NCBI RefSeq assembly: GCF_001529295.1
Contig: NZ_LLWK01000034.1
Span: 124,001-188,000, forward strand
Direction: 5' to 3'
Length of the DNA stretch: 64,000 nucleotides
Source: Flavobacterium sp. TAB 87
GTDB taxonomy: Bacteria; Bacteroidota; Bacteroidia; Flavobacteriales; Flavobacteriaceae
Notes under the pieces: generated by a model
Database searches by the model: none
Seen by the model: only the letters and a program-made list of their open reading frames with translations
Told to the model about the DNA's origin: nothing
Made by a program: the position numbers and the translations under genes
Shown here: positions 36,723 to 45,056 of the stretch, in pieces
Position numbering within the stretch: position 1 is the first letter of the stretch
How the letters are laid out: the number at the start of each line of letters is the position of its first letter

Positions 36723-37515
36723 AATATAAAATTTGATATAATAAAAATACAATTGGTGCTACAAATATAATACTATCTAAGCGATCTAAAACACCACCGT
36801 GTCCTGGCATGATGGCACCACTATCTTTTACTCCTGCCACACGTTTAAACTTAGATTCCACTAAATCACCAACGGTTCCAAAAATAGCTGCAATAATAGC
36901 GATATTAACCCAAACAGAGTGCGCTCCGTCAATATAATATTCTGAAATTAACAAGCTGGCAATAATGGTAAAAACTACTCCGCCTAGAAAACCTTCAATT
37001 GTTTTTTTAGGTGATATTTTTTCAAATAATTTATTTTTACCAATAGATTTTCCAACAATATACGCAAAGGTATCATTAGTCCAAATCAAAATAAAGATGC
37101 TTATGATGATCTTTGGATTATATCCTTTTATTCCAAATGGGATTTTAGTGATAAAAATGAAAGGTAAAACTATATAACCTACCAGGTAAAAATACTTCTG
37201 AAAGATATTAAAATCAACTTTATTATCATCAAATAAGAAAAAAATGCATCTCACCGTGGATAGTAGTGCAATAAACAACAGTATCTGATCGTAAGTGCGA
37301 TCTAAATGATACTGATAAGCTAAACTATACAAAGCGGTCGCAAGTATGAACGGGAATATCACGTTCAGTTTAACTAGTAAACAAAATTCATAAACTGCGA
37401 TAAGCAAAAATATACCGAATAGTAAAAAAAAGCTATCCGTTGAATATCGAATGGAAGCAATTAATAATATTATGTATACAGCTCCAGAAAGTGCTCTCTT
37501 GAGGGTCTCATTCAT
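36712..37515 (-). CDS. cdsA: Phosphatidate cytidylyltransferase
   Basis: This 267-residue membrane protein carries the CDP-diglyceride synthetase signature, seen as VGDLVESKFKRVAGVKD followed by PGHGGVLDRLDS (about 213-247). It has about eight membrane helices. It makes CDP-diacylglycerol, the precursor for phosphatidylserine and other phospholipids, and so supplies the enzyme encoded next. The start ATG at 37515 follows the LUD gene stop by 1 base; its stop lies within the psd reading frame. Confidence 0.95.
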   Translation of the reverse strand: MNETLKRALSGAVYIILLIASIRYSTDSFFLLFGIFLLIAVYEFCLLVKLNVIFPFILATALYSLAYQYHLDRTYDQILLFIALLSTVRCIFFLFDDNKVDFNIFQKYFYLVGYIVLPFIFITKIPFGIKGYNPKIIISIFILIWTNDTFAYIVGKSIGKNKLFEKISPKKTIEGFLGGVVFTIIASLLISEYYIDGAHSVWVNIAIIAAIFGTVGDLVESKFKRVAGVKDSGAIMPGHGGVLDRLDSIIFVAPIVFLLYQILYYVS

Positions 37516-37516
37516 A

Positions 37517-38119
37517 TTATAAATCTTCTAATAACAACAGATAGAGGTTTTTAGCAACGCTACCGTATTGTGTAAAATCTTCTTCTTTTGCTTTTTCAAA
37601 GTATTTCATAGCCGTGATATTGGTTGGAATATCTTTGTCGTACTTTCTTTTTATAGCACTCAATGCATCACTTTTAGTATGCAAAATTTGACTTGTTGTT
37701 CCTACAATTACAATATTTATAGGTAACTCGTTAGGTTTATGTTGTTTAATTTGTTTCGAAGAAAATAAAATAGATCCCTCTTCTGCAATTAAATTTTCGC
37801 AGGCCGCTAATAAAAATTTAGCATCTGTACTATTTTGAAACGGTATCTTATTTTCGTTTAAAAGCTTAAAAAGTCGAGGTTCATAGCATATCGCATGATT
37901 TTCAAACCAGTCGTTTTCTGCTAATATATTTTCGAATTGCTCACTAACTTCTTTTAAATTTTCACAATATAAAAATTTACCTCCATTTTTTTTAAAATTA
38001 AAAATGAACTGCTCGTCAGGTGAAAGCTCAGGATCAGTAGTGGGGCTATAATACTCGCTAGTGTTTTCCTCTTCGGATGCGTCGTTACTAGAGCCAAATA
38101 TCTTTTTAAAAAAATTCAT
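37517..38119 (-). CDS. LUD-domain protein (LutC-like)
   Basis: The 200-residue protein has an N-terminal acidic, serine-rich stretch (about 8-35) that looks disordered, and then a LUD domain (about 45-195) with the FLLAACENLIAEEGSILFSSKQ region and INIVIVGTTSQI near 135-145. In lactate-utilisation operons LutC has this domain, but here there are no lutA or lutB genes, so it is unlikely to oxidise lactate. Its position between ftsH and cdsA is an arrangement I recall from other Flavobacteria. Confidence 0.82.
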   Translation of the reverse strand: MNFFKKIFGSSNDASEEENTSEYYSPTTDPELSPDEQFIFNFKKNGGKFLYCENLKEVSEQFENILAENDWFENHAICYEPRLFKLLNENKIPFQNSTDAKFLLAACENLIAEEGSILFSSKQIKQHKPNELPINIVIVGTTSQILHTKSDALSAIKRKYDKDIPTNITAMKYFEKAKEEDFTQYGSVAKNLYLLLLEDL

Positions 38120-38163
38120 TATCTATGTAGTACTTTACAAGTTAGTTGAAAACGTTCAAAGAT

Positions 38164-38204
38164 AAAAAAATCTTAATTCAAAAGTAGTTTTTGAATTAAG
38201 ATTT
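38164..38204 (-). terminator. Terminator after ftsH
   Basis: A 13-base-pair perfect stem (38171-38183 with 38189-38201), extended by A/T pairs, leads into a run of Ts on the minus strand. It sits between ftsH and the LUD gene, so ftsH and the lipid genes may be partly uncoupled. Confidence 0.75.
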
Positions 38205-38232
38205 TCTAAATAATCCTATAAATACGTATAGT

Positions 38233-40152
38233 TTACGAAACTTGCTCTTCTAAATTTTTATCAAAAGTACGTTTCCCAAAAATTGCTTCTAAATCGTCTT
38301 TAAAAATAACTTCTTTTTCTATCAGTATATCAGCCAATTGATTTAATTTGTCTTTGTTTGCCTCCAATAAAACGATTGCTCTTTGGTACTGACTTTCAAT
38401 TAAAGCTGAAATTTCTGCGTCGATAACTTTTGCCGTTTCTTCTGAATAAGGCTTAGAAAAATTATAGTCACTTTGCCCAGAGGAATCATAATAAGTTACA
38501 TTTCCGATTTTATCGTTCAAACCATATATAGTAACCATCGCTTTCGCTTGCTTTGTAACTTTTTCTAAATCGCTTAAAGCGCCTGTCGAAATACGATTAA
38601 AAGTAACTTTTTCGGCTGCTCTACCTCCCATTGTCGCACACATTTCATCCAACATTTGATCGGGATGAACAATTTGACGCTCTTCTGGTAAATACCATGC
38701 AGCTCCTAAACTCTGTCCGCGAGGAACAATAGTAACTTTTATTAAAGGTGCAGCATGCTCTAGCATCCAGCTCACAGTTGCGTGACCTGCTTCGTGAATA
38801 GCAATTGCTTTTTTCTCTGCAGGAGTAATAATCTTATTTTTCTTTTCTAAACCACCAACAATTCTGTCGACAGCATCTAAGAAATCCTGTTTATCTACGG
38901 CAGTTTTATTATAACGCGCCGCAATTAATGCTGCCTCGTTACAAACATTTGCAATATCAGCACCTGAAAAACCTGGAGTTTGTTTGGCCAAAAAGTCTAA
39001 ATCAAGACCCTCTACTTTTTTCAATGGTGCTAAATGAACTTGAAAAATTTCAGCTCTTTCACGAACGTCTGGCAAATCAACATAAATTTGTCTATCAAAA
39101 CGTCCTGCTCTCATTAATGCTTTGTCCAAGACATCTGCTCTATTGGTTGCAGCAAGTACAATGACATTAGAATTGCTTCCAAAACCATCCATTTCTGTCA
39201 ACAGTTGGTTTAATGTATTTTCTCTTTCATCATTACCACCTGACATATTACTTTTTCCACGAGCTCTACCAACAGCATCAATTTCATCGATGAAAATTAT
39301 TGCAGGTGCTTTTTCTTTAGCTTGTTTAAACAAATCACGAACACGAGATGCTCCTACTCCTACAAACATTTCCACAAAATCAGAACCTGATAAAGAGAAA
39401 AAAGGAACCTGCGCTTCTCCTGCTACTGCTTTCGCTAATAAGGTTTTACCAGTTCCCGGAGGACCTACAAGTAGAGCTCCTTTTGGAATTTTACCTCCTA
39501 GATTGGTGTATTTATCAGGGTTTTTCAAAAATTCAACTATTTCTTGAATTTCTTCTTTTGCACCTTCTAAACCGGCAACATCTTTAAATGTGGTTTTTAT
39601 ATCTGTCTTCTCATCAAAAAGTTTTGCTTTTGATTTTCCGATGTTAAAAATTTGACCACCGCCACCAGCTCCACCACCAGACATTTTGCGCATGATAAAA
39701 ATCCACACACCAATGATAATGATAATTGGAAGTAAGCTGATTAGAATATCACTCCAATTGTTTTTTTGCAAGAAATTAAAGTCTTTCAGCTTCCCTTCGG
39801 TTACTGCTTTCTCTAATTTACTTTGAAATATCTGATCATTACCAATCTCTAATGTGTAGTGAGGACCTTTGTTAGGTCTATCAAATACATCCTTAGAAAC
39901 CTTAGCATTTTCTTTCTCTTTTAATGCATCGGCATTCAAAAACACTTCAGCTTCGGTTTTATTATAAACCACCACTTTTTCAATTTGACCTTTTTCTAAA
40001 ATTTTATTAAAATCAGAAGAAGTCAATTGTGCTGGTTCCTCAAAACTTGATCCTCCAGTTGCAAAACTTATAAATAGAAAAACTAAAAGTATTGCCGTGT
40101 AGATTAACCAAGGACTTACCTTAAATTTATTTGGATTATTATCTTTAGCCAT
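38233..40152 (-). CDS. ftsH: ATP-dependent zinc metalloprotease FtsH
   Basis: The 639-residue protein has two membrane helices (16-33 and 137-154) around a periplasmic domain, then an AAA module with Walker A GPPGTGKT (230-237), Walker B IDEID (288-292) and the SRH around 335-355, and the zinc site HEAGH at 453-457. It degrades membrane and short-lived cytosolic proteins as a hexamer. The glycine run [10 protein letters not shown] after the second helix is typical of the Bacteroidetes form. It lies 15 bases after rsfS. Confidence 0.97.
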   Translation of the reverse strand: MAKDNNPNKFKVSPWLIYTAILLVFLFISFATGGSSFEEPAQLTSSDFNKILEKGQIEKVVVYNKTEAEVFLNADALKEKENAKVSKDVFDRPNKGPHYTLEIGNDQIFQSKLEKAVTEGKLKDFNFLQKNNWSDILISLLPIIIIIGVWIFIMRKMSGGGAGGGGQIFNIGKSKAKLFDEKTDIKTTFKDVAGLEGAKEEIQEIVEFLKNPDKYTNLGGKIPKGALLVGPPGTGKTLLAKAVAGEAQVPFFSLSGSDFVEMFVGVGASRVRDLFKQAKEKAPAIIFIDEIDAVGRARGKSNMSGGNDERENTLNQLLTEMDGFGSNSNVIVLAATNRADVLDKALMRAGRFDRQIYVDLPDVRERAEIFQVHLAPLKKVEGLDLDFLAKQTPGFSGADIANVCNEAALIAARYNKTAVDKQDFLDAVDRIVGGLEKKNKIITPAEKKAIAIHEAGHATVSWMLEHAAPLIKVTIVPRGQSLGAAWYLPEERQIVHPDQMLDEMCATMGGRAAEKVTFNRISTGALSDLEKVTKQAKAMVTIYGLNDKIGNVTYYDSSGQSDYNFSKPYSEETAKVIDAEISALIESQYQRAIVLLEANKDKLNQLADILIEKEVIFKDDLEAIFGKRTFDKNLEEQVS

Positions 40153-40167
40153 TTGAAGAAAATTTCT

Positions 40168-40539
40168 TTAGTATTTGTTTTCGATTGAAGTAATTTTAGC
40201 ATCACCCCAAAGACTTTCAATGTTGTAATATTCTCTGATGTGTTTTTGGAAAACGTGAACTACGATGTTGACATAATCCATCAAAACCCATTCAGCATTG
40301 TCAGTTCCCTCAACATGCCAAGGTTTGTCTTTTAATTCTTTAGATACGATTTTTTGGATAGAGTTAACGATCGCGTTAACTTGAGTATTTGAAGTACCGT
40401 TACAAATAACGAAATAATCACACACTGCTGTGTCAATTTCTCTTAAGTCTAGTATTTCGATGTCATTTCCTTTTACTTCTTCAATTCCTTTGATTATGTT
40501 CGCCAAGAGAACATCGTTATTAACAGCCTTTTTAGTCAT
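40168..40539 (-). CDS. rsfS: Ribosome silencing factor RsfS
   Basis: The 123-residue product is of standard length for the RsfS/Iojap family, with NDIEILDLREIDTAVCDYFVICNGTS near 24-49 and the WHVEG motif near 77-83. It binds the large-subunit protein L14 and blocks subunit joining in starvation. It is the first gene of the minus-strand cluster and is divergent from birA. Confidence 0.95.
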   Translation of the reverse strand: MTKKAVNNDVLLANIIKGIEEVKGNDIEILDLREIDTAVCDYFVICNGTSNTQVNAIVNSIQKIVSKELKDKPWHVEGTDNAEWVLMDYVNIVVHVFQKHIREYYNIESLWGDAKITSIENKY

Positions 40540-40556
40540 GAATTATTTTATATAAG

Positions 40557-40590
40557 TTTGTAAAGTTACCAAATTTTGTCTTTATTTTTG
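40557..40590 (+). promoter_or_regulatory. Predicted birA promoter
   Basis: TTTG at 40557-40560, a 22-base spacer and TATTTTTG at 40583-40590. The predicted leader before birA is about 35 bases. Confidence 0.5.
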
Positions 40591-40631
40591 AACCTTAACA
40601 AAATATTAAATTTATAAATTAAATTGTATAA

Positions 40632-41360
40632 ATGAAACTAATCAAACTCGATGCCATAGATTCGACAAATGACTTTCTAAAATCATTAAATAATCAAGAG
40701 CAATTGGGGAACTTTACAATGGTTACAGCTGAAAATCAGACCAAAGGTAAAGGACAAAGAGGAACGTCATGGAACTCTGAAGTCGGTAAAAATCTAATAC
40801 TAAGCGTTTTGATTAAAGATTTTATTTCTTCAAATGAGCACGTTTTTAATCTTTCCGTAATCAGTTCATTAGCTGTAATATCGGTGTTAGAACAATGGAA
40901 TATACCGAATTTAAGTATAAAGTGGCCAAACGACATAATGTCATACAATAAAAAAGTTGGCGGAATTTTGATAGAAAACACTTTAAAAAGTGGCGGAACA
41001 ATAAGTTCAATTGTAGGAATTGGTTTGAATGTCAACCAGAAGGACTTTGAAAGCTTACCAAAAGCATCTTCGTTGGCAGTTATTTGCAATAAAGAATTTG
41101 ACAAATTTTTATTACCTGAATTAATTGCTACCCAAATCCAAGAATTGATCAATGAATGGAAAACGCAGTCGGAAAATTTATGGAAAATTTACTTTAATAA
41201 ATTGTTCAAAAAAGGAATTCCCATGCCTTTTAAAAACCAACAACAAAAAACGTTTATGGGAATTATTGTGGGAGTAACGCCATTTGGACACTTACAAGTA
41301 CAATTGGAGGATGATTCAGTTGCTTCGTTTGACATTAAAGAAATTCAGATGCTTTTTTGA
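40632..41360 (+). CDS. birA: Biotin-[acetyl-CoA-carboxylase] ligase (no HTH domain)
   Basis: The 242-residue protein is a BirA-type ligase without the N-terminal DNA-binding domain, so it should not repress biotin genes. The biotinyl-AMP loop is GKGQRGTSW (39-47), and KWPNDIM near 97-103 and KVGGILIE near 108-115 complete the active site. It attaches biotin to the carboxyl carrier protein of acetyl-CoA carboxylase. It has its own promoter and a terminator after it. Confidence 0.93.
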   Translation: MKLIKLDAIDSTNDFLKSLNNQEQLGNFTMVTAENQTKGKGQRGTSWNSEVGKNLILSVLIKDFISSNEHVFNLSVISSLAVISVLEQWNIPNLSIKWPNDIMSYNKKVGGILIENTLKSGGTISSIVGIGLNVNQKDFESLPKASSLAVICNKEFDKFLLPELIATQIQELINEWKTQSENLWKIYFNKLFKKGIPMPFKNQQQKTFMGIIVGVTPFGHLQVQLEDDSVASFDIKEIQMLF

Positions 41361-41490
41361 GGAACGGTTAAAATTAAAGAGGTTCAAAGTTGAAAACCTT
41401 CAGAGCTTCAAAGATTAAATGATTCACACCATTCAAAGCCACTGCGTACTCAGCTTTAGAAGTCCGAGAAACTATTTTTTAAGCATAAAA

Positions 41491-41530
41491 AAAGTCCGTT
41501 TAGAAATTTTCTAAACGGACTTTGTTTTTT
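41491..41530. terminator. Terminator between birA and the SRPBCC gene
   Basis: A perfect 16-base-pair stem (41491-41506 with 41508-41523) with flanking A and T runs, placed between convergent genes. Confidence 0.85.
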
Positions 41531-41544
41531 ATAGCAATAAATAC

Positions 41545-41937
41545 TTATAGTTTCGTCATATTTGTCGCGAGCGCTTCAATGAATTTTCCAATAGGTCCTT
41601 TAATCATCATCGCCATCATTGGGTTAAAATCTCCTTCAAAATCAAGTTTTACAGTACTTGATGCATCAGAAATAGATTCGATATTGGAAACCAAAGTAAA
41701 TGGCAACTTATCGCTCGCAGCACCCAAAACAATTTTACTTGGTGCTACTTTCTCTTTCATTTTTAATTTTATTTCTGGCATACCTTTCAAACCAAAAATA
41801 AAAGCATCTTCTCCGATAACTTCAAATTTCGCAATGTTATCTGGCATTAATTTTTCGAAATTTTTCACATCACTCAACAAATCAAATAATTCTTGAGCCG
41901 ATTTTGAAACGGTAACTGTAGGACTTTCTAAATTCAT
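41545..41937 (-). CDS. SRPBCC/START-like domain protein
   Basis: I start it at ATG 41937 (130 residues, MNLESPTVTV...), because the longer form begins inside pyrE. The fold is the helix-grip type: an early strand, SAQELFDLLSDVKNFEKLMPD (about 13-33), and a closing helix that ends in the MAMMIKGPIGKFIEALATN stretch. Such proteins bind hydrophobic ligands or act as cyclases or dehydratases; no function is evident. It is 29 bases after pyrE and likely co-transcribed with it. Confidence 0.8.
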   Translation of the reverse strand: MNLESPTVTVSKSAQELFDLLSDVKNFEKLMPDNIAKFEVIGEDAFIFGLKGMPEIKLKMKEKVAPSKIVLGAASDKLPFTLVSNIESISDASSTVKLDFEGDFNPMMAMMIKGPIGKFIEALATNMTKL

Positions 41938-41966
41938 TTTATGTATATTAATTGTAAGTGATTCTT

Positions 41967-42608
41967 TTATTGATTCCAAGTTGCAGGATTAACGCTCCAT
42001 TCTTGCAAAGTTTCTAAATCATCTTTAGAAATGTACTCTTTTGCAACAGCCAAATGTAATAAATTTGAGTAATTACTCAAAGTAAATAAATCGATGTTTG
42101 CTTCTTTAAAATTTTCTTCGGCAATACCAAAACCATACGTAAAAATAGCTGCCATTCCCAAAATATCAGCTCCTGCACTACGCAATGCCTCTACTGCAAG
42201 CAAACTACTTTTTCCTGTACTGATTAAATCTTCAACAACGACAACTTTTTGTCCCGCTTCAAAATAACCTTCGACTTGATTTTGTCTTCCATGTTTTTTT
42301 GCTTCAGGTCTCACGTACACAAAAGGAAGATCCATCGCTTCGGCGACCAAAATTCCAACGCCTATCGCGCCTGTAGCAACTCCAGCAATCACATCTGGTT
42401 TTCCAAATTGTTTTTCAATGCTCTCCGCAAAAGCGTCTCTAACATAATTTCTGATGCTAGGAAATGAGAGAATTAGCCTGTTGTCACAATAAATTGGTGA
42501 TTTCCATCCCGAAGCCCATGTAAAAGGATTTTTAGGATTCAATTTAATTGCATTTATTTGCAAAAGTAACTCGGCTGTTTTTTCGGCAGTATCTTTATTA
42601 AAAATCAT
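41967..42608 (-). CDS. pyrE: Orotate phosphoribosyltransferase
   Basis: I chose ATG 42608, giving 213 residues beginning MIFNKDT; the longer frame to 42671 lies upstream of the promoter and is not transcribed from it. The PRPP loop is VVVVEDLISTGKS near 124-136 and the conserved WKSPIYCDNR is near 36-45. It makes orotidine 5'-phosphate in pyrimidine synthesis. The start codon is 7 bases from the start codon of the divergent NUDIX gene, and its promoter is inside that gene. Confidence 0.95.
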   Translation of the reverse strand: MIFNKDTAEKTAELLLQINAIKLNPKNPFTWASGWKSPIYCDNRLILSFPSIRNYVRDAFAESIEKQFGKPDVIAGVATGAIGVGILVAEAMDLPFVYVRPEAKKHGRQNQVEGYFEAGQKVVVVEDLISTGKSSLLAVEALRSAGADILGMAAIFTYGFGIAEENFKEANIDLFTLSNYSNLLHLAVAKEYISKDDLETLQEWSVNPATWNQ

Positions 42609-42612
42609 ACTA

Positions 42613-42642
42613 CAAATGTATAAAGTTTTTGTAAACGACAAA
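42613..42642 (-). promoter_or_regulatory. Predicted near-leaderless pyrE promoter
   Basis: On the minus strand TTTG (42639-42642), an 18-base spacer and TACATTTG (42613-42620) are an exact consensus match. The -7 box ends 5 bases before the A of the pyrE ATG, so the transcript should have almost no leader. The promoter lies wholly within the NUDIX gene or the 7-base gap. Confidence 0.7.
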
Positions 42643-43218
42643 CCACTTTTTTTGACAAATGAAATCTCCAAGGAGACTAATTTTCAATTATTCTTGCTTG
42701 AGAGCATCGATATTGAACAACTTATTGTGAAAATTTTTCAAAATAAAATTCAACAAGCTTATCTTTATCATCCTGATGAAAAAGAAATAATGAAAACTTT
42801 AAAATCTAAAATCCCTGTAACTAAGGCTGGTGGCGGTTTGGTCTACAACAAAAAAGGTGAAGTTTTGTTTATTTTTCGAAATGGCAAATGGGATTTACCA
42901 AAAGGCGGCACAGATAAAGGCGAGTTAATTGAAGACACGGCAATGCGGGAAGTTGAGGAAGAAACGGGCGTAAATCAGCTTAAAATTAAAAATAAGTTGC
43001 AAAAAACGTATCATATTTTCAAAAGAAATGGAAAATACAAGCTTAAAATTACACATTGGTTCGAAATGCACAGCACTTTTGACGGAGTTTTAGTTGGTCA
43101 AGAAGACGAAGGCATTGAAAAAGTAGCGTGGTTAAATCCAGAACAAATTCAAGAAGCGCTTAAAAATTCTTACGAAAACATCAAACTATTATTTGAAGAA
43201 GAAAAGATTGGAAAGTAA
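42616..43218 (+). CDS. NUDIX hydrolase
   Basis: The 200-residue protein has an N-terminal domain of about 70 residues of unknown role, then a NUDIX fold whose box matches GX5EX7REUXEEXGU: it starts at Gly97 and ends at residue 119, with REVEEETG at 111-118. The hydrolysed substrate cannot be told from sequence; the extra N-terminal part is a form I associate with Flavobacteria. It is divergent from pyrE with 7 bases between start codons. A strong bidirectional terminator follows. Confidence 0.9.
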   Translation: MYKVFVNDKPLFLTNEISKETNFQLFLLESIDIEQLIVKIFQNKIQQAYLYHPDEKEIMKTLKSKIPVTKAGGGLVYNKKGEVLFIFRNGKWDLPKGGTDKGELIEDTAMREVEEETGVNQLKIKNKLQKTYHIFKRNGKYKLKITHWFEMHSTFDGVLVGQEDEGIEKVAWLNPEQIQEALKNSYENIKLLFEEEKIGK

Positions 43219-43238
43219 AAAGTATGCTGATTGAAATG

Positions 43239-43280
43239 AAAAAAGCCTCAAAATTAAATCTATTTTGAGGCTTTTTTTTA
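43239..43280. terminator. Bidirectional terminator between NUDIX and rluD
   Basis: A perfect stem (about 43239-43253 with 43263-43277) with long A and T runs, placed between convergent genes. Confidence 0.85.
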
Positions 43281-44327
43281 TTAATTTTCGTCTTCTTCGT
43301 CTGTCGAATGAGATTTAGAGTAATTTCTCCATTTCTCGATACAGCTTTGAAAATCTTGCGGAAGTTCTGTATCAAACCGCATCATTACTCCAGTTGTTGG
43401 ATGTTTAAATCCAAGTGTTTTAGCATGCAATGCTTGCCTTGGTAACGCTTTAAAACAATTGTCTATGAATTGTTTGTATTTGGTAAACGTAGTTCCTTTT
43501 AGGATTAAATGACCTCCATACCGTTCGTCGTTAAATAAAGGATGTCCGATGTGTTTTAAGTGCGCACGAATTTGATGTGTTCTACCGGTTTCTAACTGAC
43601 ATTTTATCAAAGTTACGTATCCAAAACGCTCTAAAACTTGGTAATGCGTAACCGCTGGCTTTCCTATTTCTGGATCAGCAAAAACGGCCATTTGCATACG
43701 ATCTTTTACATGACGCGCTAAATTCCCTTCAATTGTTCCGCTTTCTTCTGCCACATTTCCCCACACTAAAGCCACATATTCCCTTTCGGTGGTTTTAGCT
43801 TCAAATTGCTTGGCTAAATGCGTCATAGCCGCCTCTGTTTTTGCAATAACCAATAAGCCAGAAGTATCTTTATCAATTCTGTGAACCAAACCTGGTCGCT
43901 CAGAACTATTCAGTGGTAAATTCTCAAAATGATAGGCCAAAGCATGAACTAATGTCCCCGTATAATTGCCATGTCCTGGATGTACTACCAAACCTGGCTC
44001 TTTGTTTATCAACAACAAAGCATCGTCTTCGTAAACGATATTTAGCGGAATATTCTCAGGAATAATATGATTTTCGAACGGCGGATGCGATAACATAATC
44101 GTAATCACATCAAACGGTTTTACTTTGTAATTGGATTTTACCGGAATATCATTTACGTAAATATTTCCTTCAGTAGCGGCATTCTGAATCTTATTTCGAG
44201 TAGAATTCTCGATCATATTCATCAGATATTTATCAATTCGCAACAAAGCTTGTCCTTTCGGAATTTCAAATCTATGGTGCTCAAACAATTCTTCTTCTAA
44301 ATCTAAATTTTCTTTATTACTGTTCAT
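43281..44327 (-). CDS. rluD: Ribosomal large-subunit pseudouridine synthase, RluD-like
   Basis: I chose ATG 44327, giving 348 residues, because the longer frame to 44399 lies inside the PASTA gene. It has an N-terminal S4 RNA-binding domain (about 30-95), then the RluA-family fold with the catalytic aspartate in HRIDKDTSGLLV near residue 152. It probably forms pseudouridines in 23S rRNA; exact positions are an inference from the family. The start overlaps the PASTA gene stop by 11 bases. Confidence 0.92.
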   Translation of the reverse strand: MNSNKENLDLEEELFEHHRFEIPKGQALLRIDKYLMNMIENSTRNKIQNAATEGNIYVNDIPVKSNYKVKPFDVITIMLSHPPFENHIIPENIPLNIVYEDDALLLINKEPGLVVHPGHGNYTGTLVHALAYHFENLPLNSSERPGLVHRIDKDTSGLLVIAKTEAAMTHLAKQFEAKTTEREYVALVWGNVAEESGTIEGNLARHVKDRMQMAVFADPEIGKPAVTHYQVLERFGYVTLIKCQLETGRTHQIRAHLKHIGHPLFNDERYGGHLILKGTTFTKYKQFIDNCFKALPRQALHAKTLGFKHPTTGVMMRFDTELPQDFQSCIEKWRNYSKSHSTDEEDEN

Positions 44328-44937
44328 CTGGTGCGTTTTCGTCTCCTGCTTCAATTGTATCATTTGCCTGACTTTCATCAACATAACTCGCTTTCCCATC
44401 TCCTAAAACCAAATCGATCTTAGATGCTTTTAGAACGCGGTCTCCTACTTTTAAATTTCTTCCTTTGTAACGCATTTCTAAAACCATGTCTTTTCCAAGA
44501 TTTGGAATATAGGTAATCGTTCCTTCTTCTAAGCCTAACGCTTTTAAAGTTGGAACTGCTTCACGGTACGTTTTCTCAATTAAATCTGGAATTCGAACAG
44601 ATGAAAATCCAGAAGCATTAATTTTAATATATATTTTTCGGCCCACTTTTACTTTAGTTCCTGGCTCTGGATCTTGTTCTACTACGCTACTTTTTGGAAA
44701 CTCGCTTCTATAATCTACGCTATCCAAAAGCACGTAATCCAAATCAATACCATCTAATTTTTTTTCTACTTGCTCTTCTGTCAATTTACGTAAGTCAGGA
44801 ACAGCTAGCTCATGACCGTGATCGGTTGTAAACGTCAGCCAGTGCATGAATAAATAGATTAAAACAGCGCTTGCACCGAGGGCAATTAAAACTTGCGTCC
44901 AAAAAACACGACTTACTAGATATTTACGTAAACTCAT
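44317..44937 (-). CDS. PASTA-domain membrane protein
   Basis: The 206-residue protein has a single N-terminal membrane helix (about 12-31) and two or more PASTA repeats (about 40-110 and 112-180), each starting with a PDL/VPDL or IPDLIEK-type segment followed by a GTKVKVGRKIYIKI or similar. It lacks a kinase domain, which distinguishes it from PknB-type proteins. PASTA repeats bind muropeptides or lipid II in other bacteria. It precedes rluD, overlapping by 11 bases, and its partner genes are rluD and the divergent ddl. Confidence 0.88.
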   Translation of the reverse strand: MSLRKYLVSRVFWTQVLIALGASAVLIYLFMHWLTFTTDHGHELAVPDLRKLTEEQVEKKLDGIDLDYVLLDSVDYRSEFPKSSVVEQDPEPGTKVKVGRKIYIKINASGFSSVRIPDLIEKTYREAVPTLKALGLEEGTITYIPNLGKDMVLEMRYKGRNLKVGDRVLKASKIDLVLGDGKASYVDESQANDTIEAGDENAPDEQ

Positions 44938-44957
44938 AGATTAATTTTTATTGGTGG

Positions 44958-44965
44958 CAAAGATA
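44958..44965 (-). promoter_or_regulatory. -7 box upstream of the PASTA gene
   Basis: The minus-strand TATCTTTG fits TANNTTTG, about 20 bases before the ATG. A minus-strand TTTG (44980-44983) lies 14 bases upstream, closer than usual. Confidence 0.4.
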
Positions 44966-44991
44966 AAGCTATTTCGTTTCAAAAAAAATGA

Positions 44992-44999
44992 TAATTTTG
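44992..44999 (+). promoter_or_regulatory. -7 box upstream of ddl
   Basis: TAATTTTG fits TANNTTTG, 57 bases before the ddl ATG. No clear -33 element. Confidence 0.4.
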
Positions 45000-45056
45000 T
45001 TTAGCATACGTTTAATCGCCGATTCGGTTAGACAATTAACCTATTAAAGTTATCAA

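Noticed and set aside
41522..41896. Plus-strand frame of 124 codons in the SRPBCC region
   Set aside because: It is the complement of the SRPBCC gene, which has a recognisable fold; the frame also starts within the birA terminator region.
42609..42671. Longer PyrE start upstream of the promoter
   Set aside because: The extra 21 residues lie across and upstream of the exact consensus promoter, so they would not be transcribed from it; the start at 42608 is the standard N terminus.
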